In this document: in pieces, positions 46,174-52,882 of the stretch
Position numbering within the stretch: position 1 is the first letter of the stretch
Layout of the letters: every line of letters begins with the position of its first letter
NCBI RefSeq assembly: GCF_001570885.1
Contig: NZ_BCSN01000016.1
Span: 1 to 52,882, forward strand
From: Micrococcus lylae NBRC 15355
Lineage (GTDB): Bacteria > Actinomycetota > Actinomycetes > Actinomycetales > Micrococcaceae
DNA length: 52,882 nucleotides
Reading direction: 5' to 3'
Program-made: the position numbers and the translations under genes
The notes under the pieces: model-generated
What the model saw: only the letters and a program-made list of their open reading frames with translations
Told to the model about the DNA's origin: nothing
The model's database searches: none

Positions 46174-46287
46174 CCTCGTCCTGAGACTGCTTCGCCCCCG
46201 GGGCCGGCGACGGCCCGGCCCCGGGGCACAGGACCGGCACCCGCGCCGGAGCCGACACAGTGACCACCGTGAGAGAGGAGACCGCCG

Positions 46288-47187
46288 ATGTGCGGGATCG
46301 CCGCCCTGCAGATCAAGAATCCCGAGATGGGCCCGCAGCTGGGAACCCTGCTGCACTCCATGACCTGTGACCTGATCGAGCGTGGCCCGGACTCCGCCGG
46401 ACTCGCCGTCTACGACGATCCTCAGACCATGCAGGGTGCGGCCAGCCTGGTCTCACTGCTGGGCATCGATCTGCCGCTGCCGGCCGCTGAGCTCGCCGAC
46501 CGCCTGACGGAGCGGCTCGAGGGCGCTGAGACCACCGTGGAGGCCGTGGGGCACACCACCCTGGTCCGTTCCCAGGCGTCCACCGACGCCCTGCTGCAGG
46601 CCCTGGAGGAGCTCGCCCCGGAGGCCTCGGTGATCGGCCAGGGCTCCCATGTGGCCGTCATGAAGGGCGTGGGCAATCCTCGTGAGGTCGCCTCCGCCCA
46701 CGGCCTGGAGGCGATGTCCGGGACCCGCGGCGTCACCCACACCCGCATGGCCACCGAGTCCGCGGTGACGGCCGCCGGCTCCCACCCCTACTCCGTCGCG
46801 GACGATCTCTGCCTGGTGCACAACGGCTCCTTCTCCAACCACCTCACCGTGCGCGACGAGCTGGAGCGCCACGGAGTGCGCTTCGGCTCGGACAACGACT
46901 CCGAGGTGGCTGCCCGGTATGTGGCGTCCCAGCTGGAGGAGGGCGCGGACCTCGAGACCGCCCTGCTGCGCCTGGGCGAGGTGTTCGACGGCTTCTACAC
47001 CCTGGTGGTGACCACTCGGGACGGGATGGCCGTGGTGCGTGATCCCATCGCCTGCAAGCCCTGCGTGGTGGCCGAGACCGACGACTGGGTCGCGGTGGCC
47101 TCCGAGTTCCGGGCGCTGTCCGAGCTGCCCGGCATCGAGTCCGCCCGCGTGTTCGAACCCGAGCCCGGCCGCGTCTACACCTGGTGA
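46288..47187 (+). CDS. class II glutamine amidotransferase (GlxB/MgsA-like)
   Basis: A 299-residue stand-alone N-terminal-nucleophile amidotransferase. Cys2 in MCGIAAL is the nucleophile after Met removal, and RGPDSAGLA is the family glutamine-binding block. THTRMATESAVTAAGSHP and LVHNGSFSNH are also present. It corresponds to the glutaminase domain of glutamate synthase, split off as in GlxB and N-methylglutamate synthase subunit A. AGAGAGGAGA precedes the start. The GXGXG and FMN subunits follow. Confidence 0.88.
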   Translation: MCGIAALQIKNPEMGPQLGTLLHSMTCDLIERGPDSAGLAVYDDPQTMQGAASLVSLLGIDLPLPAAELADRLTERLEGAETTVEAVGHTTLVRSQASTDALLQALEELAPEASVIGQGSHVAVMKGVGNPREVASAHGLEAMSGTRGVTHTRMATESAVTAAGSHPYSVADDLCLVHNGSFSNHLTVRDELERHGVRFGSDNDSEVAARYVASQLEEGADLETALLRLGEVFDGFYTLVVTTRDGMAVVRDPIACKPCVVAETDDWVAVASEFRALSELPGIESARVFEPEPGRVYTW

Positions 47188-47267
47188 CCTCCGGGTCGGA
47201 CATGTCCGTCCCGAACGCACTGCCCCGCCGCGCCCGATCCGAGACCCCCTCCAGGAGTGATCCCCGC

Positions 47268-48002
47268 ATGAGCACCCTCCCGACCGCCGCACCGCGGCAT
47301 CCCGCCGAGGCCGACGCCGCCGAGCACGTGAGTGTCGACCTGGCCGAGCAGTCCGTCCGCGAGCTCAACGCCGCCCTGCACGACCCCGCCGCCACTGCCA
47401 CCCGCTGGACCGTGACCCATCCGCGTGGACTGCATTCCATCGCCGTCGGCGTGGACCGCGAGGTGCGGGTCGACGTCGAGGGCCACGTCGGCTACTACTT
47501 CGGCGGCATGAACAAGCACGCCACCCTCACCGTCTCCGGCAGCGCCGGGCAGGGCCTGGCGGAGAACATCATGTCCGGCCGTGTCCACGTCCACGGGGAT
47601 GCCTCCCAGTCCGCCGCCGCGACCGGCCGGGGCGGGCTCGTGGTCATCGACGGCAACGCCTCCGCCCGCTGCGGGATCTCCATGAAGGGGGTGGACATCG
47701 TCGTCGGCGGCAGCGTGGGCCACATGTCCGCCTTCATGGCCCAGGCCGGCCGAATGGTGGTCTGCGGCGACGCCGGGGAGTCCCTCGGCGACTCGATCTA
47801 CGAGGCCCGCCTCTACGTGAAGGGGTCGGTGGCCTCGCTGGGCACCGACTGCGTGGAGAAGCAGATGCGGGACGAGCACCGCCGGGAGCTCGCCGGGCTG
47901 CTGCAGGCGGCCGGGCGCACCGAGTCCCCGGAGGAGTTCCGCCGCTACGGCTCGGCTCGGCGGCTCTACCACTTCACCGCCGACAACTCGAAGGCCTACT
48001 GA
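47268..48002 (+). CDS. GXGXG-domain glutamate-synthase-like subunit (GlxC/MgsB-like)
   Basis: A 244-residue protein built of a right-handed beta-helix of repeated Gly turns (GGMNKHATLTVSGSAGQGL, VVIDGNASARCGISMKGVDI, VVCGDAGESLGDSIYEA). This is the GXGXG domain of glutamate synthase as a separate subunit. The ATG at 47268 is favoured by CAGGAG upstream. It sits between the amidotransferase and FMN subunits and should form the structural link of the complex. Confidence 0.88.
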   Translation: MSTLPTAAPRHPAEADAAEHVSVDLAEQSVRELNAALHDPAATATRWTVTHPRGLHSIAVGVDREVRVDVEGHVGYYFGGMNKHATLTVSGSAGQGLAENIMSGRVHVHGDASQSAAATGRGGLVVIDGNASARCGISMKGVDIVVGGSVGHMSAFMAQAGRMVVCGDAGESLGDSIYEARLYVKGSVASLGTDCVEKQMRDEHRRELAGLLQAAGRTESPEEFRRYGSARRLYHFTADNSKAY

Positions 48003-48102
48003 GCCCGTTCCGGCTGGGCCGCCCGCTGCGGCCCGGATGCCCCGCCCGAGCAGACACACCCGCCTGTCCCCGTACAGGGACGTCACGGAGAGGACACCCC
48101 TC

Positions 48103-49467
48103 ATGCCCCAGCAGAACCAGACCGCAGCCCAGGTCCGCGCGGACGCCGTGCCCGGGCCCGGCGACCATGGCCTGCGCGAGTCGGCCACCTTCGACCGCGC
48201 CACCATCCACGCCATCCAGCGTGCCGCCGAGACCGGTGTCTACGACATCCGAGGATGGGGTGCCAAGCGGCGGGTCCCGCACTTCGACGACCTGCTCTTC
48301 CTGGGAGCCTCCGTCTCCCGCTATCCCCTGGAGGGCTACCGGGAGAAGTGCGCCACCGACGTGGTGCTGGGGGACCGGCACGCGAAGACCCCGCTGCATC
48401 TGGACATCCCGATCACCATCGCCGGCATGAGCTTCGGCGCGCTGTCCGCCAACGCCAAGGAGGCCCTGGGCACCGGAGCCTCGGCCGTGGGCACCTCCAC
48501 CACCACCGGCGACGGCGGCATGACCGATGAGGAGCGCGACCACTCCGACACCCTCGTCTACCAGCTGCTGCCCTCCCGCTACGGCATGAACCCGGACGAC
48601 CTGCGGCGGGCCGACGCCATTGAGGTGGTCGTGGGCCAGGGCGCCAAGCCCGGCGGTGGCGGCATGCTGCTGGGCCAGAAGATCACCCAGCGGGTGGCCG
48701 AGATGCGCACCCTGCCGCAGGGCATCGACCAGCGCTCGGCCTCCCGACATCCGGACTGGACCGGCCCGGACGACCTGGAGATCAAGATCGGCGAGCTGCG
48801 TGAGATCACCGACTGGGAGAAGCCGGTGTTCGTGAAGGTCGGCGCCACCCGCCCCTACTACGACACCTCCCTGGCGGTGAAGGCCGGGGCGGACGTCGTG
48901 GTCCTGGACGGCATGCAGGGCGGCACCGCCGCCACCCAGGAGGTGTTCATCGAGCACGTCGGCATCCCGATCCTGGCGGCCGTGCCCGAGGCCGTCCGTG
49001 CCCTGAAGGACATGGGCATGCACCGGAGGGTCCAGCTGGTGGTCTCCGGCGGGATCCGCAACGGCGCCGACGTCGCCAAGGCCATGGCCCTGGGCGCCGA
49101 TGCGGTGTCCATCGGAACCGCCGCGCTGATCGCCCTGGGAGACAACAGCCCCCGCTACCGGGACGAGTACGCCGCCCTGGGGTCTGCCCCGGGCTACTAC
49201 GACGACTTCCAGGACGGCCGAGACCCGGCCGGCATCTCCACCCAGGATCCGGAGCTCTCCGCCCGGCTGGACCCGGTGGAGGGCGGTCGGCGGGTGGAGA
49301 ACCTGCTGCGGGTGATGACCATGGAGGCCCAGACCATCGCCCGGGCCTGCGGCAAGTCGGACCTGCGCCACCTCGAGCCGGAGGACATGGTGGCCCTGAC
49401 CCTGGAGGCCTCCGCCATGGCGAAGGTCCCGCTGGCCGGCACCGACTGGATCCCCGGCACCCGCTGA
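48103..49467 (+). CDS. FMN-binding glutamate-synthase-like subunit (GlxD/MgsC-like)
   Basis: A 454-residue FMN barrel: ITIAGMSFGALSANAKEALG, GEGGM-like GDGGMTDEE, GQGAKPGGGGMLLG and VVLDGMQGGTAATQEV are the glutamate synthase alpha-subunit core. The cysteines of the 3Fe-4S loop seen in GltB appear reduced to a short CGKSDLRHLEPEDM-type tail. With the two preceding genes it forms a split glutamate synthase, which in methylotrophs makes N-methylglutamate. GGAGAGGA is the ribosome site; the start at 48103 is chosen over an open upstream extension. Confidence 0.88.
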   Translation: MPQQNQTAAQVRADAVPGPGDHGLRESATFDRATIHAIQRAAETGVYDIRGWGAKRRVPHFDDLLFLGASVSRYPLEGYREKCATDVVLGDRHAKTPLHLDIPITIAGMSFGALSANAKEALGTGASAVGTSTTTGDGGMTDEERDHSDTLVYQLLPSRYGMNPDDLRRADAIEVVVGQGAKPGGGGMLLGQKITQRVAEMRTLPQGIDQRSASRHPDWTGPDDLEIKIGELREITDWEKPVFVKVGATRPYYDTSLAVKAGADVVVLDGMQGGTAATQEVFIEHVGIPILAAVPEAVRALKDMGMHRRVQLVVSGGIRNGADVAKAMALGADAVSIGTAALIALGDNSPRYRDEYAALGSAPGYYDDFQDGRDPAGISTQDPELSARLDPVEGGRRVENLLRVMTMEAQTIARACGKSDLRHLEPEDMVALTLEASAMAKVPLAGTDWIPGTR

Positions 49468-49580
49468 CCACCGCTCCGCAGGACCACTGGACCACGGAAG
49501 GACACGCCCCGGAGGTCCGCCGCGCCGTGGCTGTGACGTGGACCGGCGGTGCCGCTCGGCCCGTGGCCGGCGGGATGGGG

Positions 49581-49586
49581 CACAAT
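49581..49586 (+). promoter_or_regulatory. -10 box of the XRE-cupin regulator, leaderless type
   Basis: CACAAT, seven bases before the ATG at 49594. Confidence 0.5.
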
Positions 49587-49593
49587 GCTGTCC

Positions 49594-50382
49594 ATGACTG
49601 CCCAGGTTCCCTCCGCCCCGGCTCCCGGCGAGCCGGATCCGCTGTCCGAGACCGCCGCCGTGCCTCTGGGCGGACGGGTGCCCCCCGTTGAGGGCAGGCA
49701 GCAGGGGACGACGGCGGCGCCGCCTGCGGCGGATCCCGCCCCGGCGATCCCCGCGGACTCCTCTGTGGGGGAGGATCCGGAGGAGCCGGTGGGCGGGCGT
49801 CTGGAGCGTTCCATCGGCGACCAGGTGAAGTTCTACCGCACCGCGCTGGGGATGACCGCCACCGAGCTGGCCAGTGTGACGGGCCTGTCCAAGGCGATGA
49901 TCTCCAAGATCGAGCGGGCCGCCACCTCCTGCTCCCTGAAGACCCTGGACCTGCTGGCCACCGGCCTGGGCATCCCGGTCACCGAGCTGTTCCGAGGCCT
50001 GGACCGCAAGCACCAGGCGGTGCACACCGCCGCAGCCGAGGGGGCCGTGGTGGTCCGCTCCGGCTCCGCCTCGGGCGTGGAGTACCGCACCCTCGGGGCC
50101 CTGCCGCACCGGACCAAGTCGATGCGTCCGGCCCTGATCACCTTCGCCGAGGGCGCTGACATCTCAGAGACGTTCCAGCATCCGGGCAGCGAGTTCATCC
50201 ATGTGCTGGCCGGCGCGCTGGTCTACGCCCACGGCGACCACCGGTATCACCTGCGCACCGGGGACTCGCTCTACTTCGACGGGGAGGCTCCGCACGGGGT
50301 GGCCCAGCTGCTGGCCACCCCGGTGCGGATGCTGTCAGTGGTGGACGCCCCTGCCGGCTCGGGCTCCGACGGGCACAACTGA
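49594..50382 (+). CDS. XRE-family regulator with C-terminal cupin domain
   Basis: A 262-residue regulator. A Pro/Ala-rich tail of about 70 residues precedes the helix-turn-helix (residues ~74-135, with TELASVTGLSKAMISKIERA). The C-terminal cupin (HPGSEFIHVLAGALVYAHGD) probably binds a small ligand. Such regulators often sit beside the amine or nitrogen genes they control, here the four preceding genes. The ATG at 49594 is chosen over one at 49585 because of the -10 spacing. Confidence 0.88.
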   Translation: MTAQVPSAPAPGEPDPLSETAAVPLGGRVPPVEGRQQGTTAAPPAADPAPAIPADSSVGEDPEEPVGGRLERSIGDQVKFYRTALGMTATELASVTGLSKAMISKIERAATSCSLKTLDLLATGLGIPVTELFRGLDRKHQAVHTAAAEGAVVVRSGSASGVEYRTLGALPHRTKSMRPALITFAEGADISETFQHPGSEFIHVLAGALVYAHGDHRYHLRTGDSLYFDGEAPHGVAQLLATPVRMLSVVDAPAGSGSDGHN

Positions 50383-50419
50383 GCCGACGGGCACGGCCGG
50401 ACCGCCCCCGGGACGTCGG

Positions 50420-50722
50420 TCAGGAGTCGTAGCGGGCGCCCTCGGGCTTGGGCGGCATGACCAACAGCACGATCATGACGATCCATCCCACGGCCGGGAT
50501 CAGACCCAGCAGGACCAGCCAGCCGCTCATGTTCGCATCGTGCAGCCGACGCACGGCCAGGCCCAGCATGGGCAGGATGTGGGCGACGGTGAACACGAAC
50601 ATCAGGAGGGAACCGACGATGTTCTGGTCCGGCAGACCGGAGGAGGTCGTCCCGGCCGCGTCCACCGCAGCCGTGACCTTCCTCACCGGCGGAGCGGGAC
50701 GGGGCGGGGCGGGGCGGGACAT
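50420..50722 (-). CDS. short DUF805-like membrane protein, N-terminus atypical
   Basis: A 100-residue protein. The second half is clear DUF805: LAVRRLHDANMSGWLVLLGL, then a last membrane helix and a KPEGARYDS tail. The usual N-terminal part with the F-x-GRARR-x-EYW motif and first helices is missing and replaced by a Pro/Ala-rich stretch of about 40 residues. This suggests truncation or decay. The start at 50722 is a guess; an earlier one at 50794 exists. Function unknown. Confidence 0.6.
   Translation of the reverse strand: MSRPAPPRPAPPVRKVTAAVDAAGTTSSGLPDQNIVGSLLMFVFTVAHILPMLGLAVRRLHDANMSGWLVLLGLIPAVGWIVMIVLLVMPPKPEGARYDS
50696..50718 (+). other. potential G-quadruplex sequence
   Basis: Five runs of three or four G separated by one or two bases (GGGAC, then GGGGC three times, then GGG). 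It lies on the strand opposite the start of the DUF805-like gene. Confidence 0.6.
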
Positions 50723-50789
50723 CAGGCCGGGCAGCGGCCCGGTGAGTCGGGACCGCCCGGGCCGCTCGACCTGCCGCCTGCCCGCGCGG

Positions 50790-50795
50790 CACACT
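50790..50795 (+). promoter_or_regulatory. -10 box of LURP-one-like gene 2, leaderless type
   Basis: CACACT, seven bases before the ATG at 50803. It is a weak match and rests mainly on spacing. Confidence 0.4.
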
Positions 50796-50802
50796 GGTGT
50801 CC

Positions 50803-51381
50803 ATGGACTCTGGGTTCTTCGCCGGACGGCTGGCGCACACGGACGTGCTGCACATGCAGCAGACGACCTCCTTCATGTCCAACGACTTCGAGGTCACCGA
50901 TGCCCAGGAGCGGCCGGTGCTGCGGGTGCGCACCACCGGCTCCGGCGCGAGCCGCTTCTTCATGGGCAACCGGTCCTTCGTGATCGAGGACGCGGAGACC
51001 GGCCGCACGCTGTTCGGCTTCGAGGACGTGGTCACGTGGGGCCGGGACCGGATGTCCATGGTGGACGCCGAGGGCCTGCCGCTGGCCCGCCTGCGCCGGG
51101 AGCACGCGTTCTTCAGCACCAAGGTGAGCTGCCAGGTGGTGGACGGCACCGAGTTCGAGATCGTCGGCAACGCCTGGGGAAAGGCCTACCAGGTCCACGC
51201 CCGCGGGGTGCAGATCGCCGCCGTCGAGCGGCGCTGGGCGGGTCTGTCCCGCGGACTCATGGGGCACTCCCGCTACGAGGTGACGCTGGACCCGTCCATG
51301 CCGCCCATCGTGCGCTGCGCCGTGGTCGGCACCGTCCTGGGCCTGGACCTGATGCGGGCGAAGGACCAGTCGAGCAGCTAG
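50803..51381 (+). CDS. LURP-one-related (tubby-fold) protein, paralogue 2
   Basis: A 192-residue protein with the LURP-one-like pattern: an early membrane- or lipid-facing stretch (HMQQTTSFMSNDFEV), strand pairs such as FVIEDAETGRTLFGF, and the C-terminal hydrophobic block PPIVRCAVVGTVLGLDLMRA. It parallels the protein at 42430, shares its C-terminal block and, like it, is followed by an MFS gene. An in-frame GTG six bases earlier is a possible alternative start. Function unknown. Confidence 0.72.
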   Translation: MDSGFFAGRLAHTDVLHMQQTTSFMSNDFEVTDAQERPVLRVRTTGSGASRFFMGNRSFVIEDAETGRTLFGFEDVVTWGRDRMSMVDAEGLPLARLRREHAFFSTKVSCQVVDGTEFEIVGNAWGKAYQVHARGVQIAAVERRWAGLSRGLMGHSRYEVTLDPSMPPIVRCAVVGTVLGLDLMRAKDQSSS

Positions 51382-51488
51382 ACGGAGGCGAGCGGACGTC
51401 GTCGTCGGTTCGGCCGGGGCGTGTAGGCGCCCTGACCGCACCGTGACGCCGGCAGGCCCGCCCGGGCGGCTGACCGCGCCGGCGGGAC

Positions 51489-51494
51489 TAGACT
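51489..51494 (+). promoter_or_regulatory. -10 box of MFS transporter 2, leaderless type
   Basis: TAGACT with seven bases to the GTG at 51502. Confidence 0.6.
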
Positions 51495-51501
51495 GCCGCG
51501 G

Positions 51502-52882
51502 GTGGACTTCGGCGCCTACTTTCGGCTTCTCAAGGACTCGCGCATCCGGAACCTGCTGGGCGTGGGGTTCATCGCGCGCTTCCCGCACAGTGCGGCGGGC
51601 GTGATCCTGACCTTCCACGTCGCGGCGACGATGGGCCTGGGGTACGGCACCGCCGGCTTCGTGGTCGCGGCCATGACGCTGGGCATCGCGGTGGGCGCCC
51701 CCTGGCGCGGCCGGGTGATCGACAACAAGGGCCTGCGCCGCGCCCTGATCCCCTCGGTGATCGGTGAGGCGCTGATCTGGCCGGTGGTGGCGTATCTGCC
51801 GTTCCCGTTCATCCTTGCCGGCGTCTTCCTCGGCGGCGTGCTCACCGTTCCGGTGTTCTCCGTGGTGCGGCAGGGGCTGGGCGTGCTGGCCAAGGGCCGG
51901 GACCGGCAGACGGCGTTCGCCCTGGACTCGATCATCACCGAGGGCGTGTTCATCATCGGCCCGACGCTCGGCGGCATCATCGCGGCCACCGGCAACTCGT
52001 CGCTGGGCCTGGTGGTCGTGGGCCTGTCCGGCGCGGTGGGCGGCGCCCTGCTGATGTGGTTCAACCCGCCGACCCGCTCCTGGCAGCTGGAGGCCGGCCC
52101 GCAGCGCGAGGACGCCTATACGGAGGAAGAAGACCGTGAGCAGGCGGTGGCCCAGGCGGTCACCGGCGCCCCCATGCACCTGGACGTGGCGGCGGCGGAC
52201 CTGGCCACCGGCGCGATCCCGGTGGTCACCTCCGCCATCCCGGCCGTGACCGGTGCCCTGCCGGTGATCAAGGCGGACGGCTCCGGGCCGGTGTCTCCGG
52301 ATGCCCGGACCCGCCGGACCGGGCGCGCCGAGCGCCTGCGGCAGTGGCGCCGGAACTCGTTCGGGTGGATGAACCGGGCCTCGGTGGCCACGCTGCTGGT
52401 GGCCGTGGGCGCCGGCTTCTGCCTGATCGGCACCGAGGTGTCCATCATGGCCACGCTGCAGCACGCGGGGCAGGCCGCCTCGGTGGGTGTGGTCTTCGCC
52501 CTGTGGTGCGGTGCCTCCGCGGTGGGCGGGGTGTTCTACGGAGCCACGCATCGGGACGTCTCCCCGACCGTCCTGATGGGCCTGTTCGCCCTGGCCTCCC
52601 TGCCGATGGCCCTGGCCTGGGATCTGTGGTCCCTGGCGCTGCTGTCCATCCCGTCCGGCCTGCTCACCGCGCCCACGCTGGCGGCGGCATCGGGCCGCCT
52701 GTCCCGGCTGGTGCCGGAGGAGCGCCGCGGTGAGGCGATGGGCTTCTACGGTTCCTGCATGACGGCCGGCTCGGCGGCAGGCGCCCCGCTCTGCGGTGCC
52801 GCGATCGAGGCCTTCTCCCCGGTGGCCGGCTTCTACACGGCCGGTGCGGTGGGCGCGGTGATCGCCGTGGCCTCCCTGCTGC
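51502..52882 (+). CDS. MFS transporter, paralogue 2 (cut by the window end)
   Basis: At least 460 codons run to the edge of the window without a stop. The protein parallels paralogue 1 throughout: VDFGAYFRLLKDSRIRNLLG at the start, ARFPHSAAGVILTFHVA, WRGRVIDNKGLRR, GRDRQTAFALDSIITE, and a central loop with ATGAIPVVTSAIPAVTGALP. The second half has six more segments with RRGEAMGFYGS. The start is GTG, seven bases after TAGACT. The pair with the LURP-one-like gene repeats the arrangement at 42.4-44.6 kb. Confidence 0.85.
   Translation, partial: MDFGAYFRLLKDSRIRNLLGVGFIARFPHSAAGVILTFHVAATMGLGYGTAGFVVAAMTLGIAVGAPWRGRVIDNKGLRRALIPSVIGEALIWPVVAYLPFPFILAGVFLGGVLTVPVFSVVRQGLGVLAKGRDRQTAFALDSIITEGVFIIGPTLGGIIAATGNSSLGLVVVGLSGAVGGALLMWFNPPTRSWQLEAGPQREDAYTEEEDREQAVAQAVTGAPMHLDVAAADLATGAIPVVTSAIPAVTGALPVIKADGSGPVSPDARTRRTGRAERLRQWRRNSFGWMNRASVATLLVAVGAGFCLIGTEVSIMATLQHAGQAASVGVVFALWCGASAVGGVFYGATHRDVSPTVLMGLFALASLPMALAWDLWSLALLSIPSGLLTAPTLAAASGRLSRLVPEERRGEAMGFYGSCMTAGSAAGAPLCGAAIEAFSPVAGFYTAGAVGAVIAVASLL

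Overview
This window is very GC-rich DNA with strong C/G third-codon bias. Its gene order fits a high-GC actinobacterium of the Micrococcaceae (Micrococcus or a close relative); the genus is inferred from synteny and composition, not proven. I see no rRNA, tRNA or CRISPR array. Most of the window is a conserved housekeeping chromosome block; the last quarter is accessory.

Layout. 1-2.2 kb: an FAD oxidase and a convergent CAAX-type membrane protease. 2.3-5.2 kb: rpsO-pnp. 5.2-5.7 kb: a gene-free block of 62-bp palindromic repeats. 5.7-12.6 kb: M16 peptidase, dapB, a small membrane protein, an opposite-strand acyltransferase-like membrane protein with internal tandem repeats, then dapA and RNase J. 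12.8-17.9 kb: ftsK-pgsA-cinA-clgR. 18.0-20.4 kb: DUF3046, SOS-controlled recA, recX. 20.5-28.0 kb: miaB-miaA, a PlsC-like acyltransferase, a PEP-synthase/rifampin-phosphotransferase-like protein, dapF. 28.0-28.9 kb: a higBA toxin-antitoxin module bracketed by inverted arrays of a 33-bp repeat. 28.9-35.2 kb: SAM methyltransferase, hflX with a long leader, a DinG-type helicase, and lexA divergent from a LysM protein under shared SOS boxes. 35.4-39.9 kb: hisC-hisB-hisH-small membrane protein-hisA-SseB.

From about 40 kb the expected actinobacterial order (infC-rpmI-rplT after sseB, from my knowledge of relatives) is replaced by accessory genes: a MarR / FMN reductase / luciferase-like monooxygenase operon, then a glutamine-synthetase-like gene followed by a three-part glutamate-synthase-like set (class II amidotransferase, GXGXG subunit, FMN subunit) and an XRE-cupin regulator. 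This group resembles gmaS-mgsABC of methylamine assimilation or glnT-glxBCD. It is bracketed by two paralogous gene pairs, each a LURP-one-like protein followed by an MFS transporter; the last transporter runs off the window.

Themes. Many genes carry a TANNNT -10 box 6-8 nt before the start codon, so they are probably leaderless. The same signature marks a six-codon ORF ahead of hflX, a candidate regulatory leader peptide. The higB toxin carries a perfect 19-bp tandem duplication that shifts its frame and removes its C-terminal catalytic tail; removing one copy restores a normal HigB. The best candidates for undescribed biology are the repeat-bracketed frameshifted higBA, the hflX leader, the 33-bp and 62-bp repeat families, and the bracketed glutamate-synthase-like cassette.
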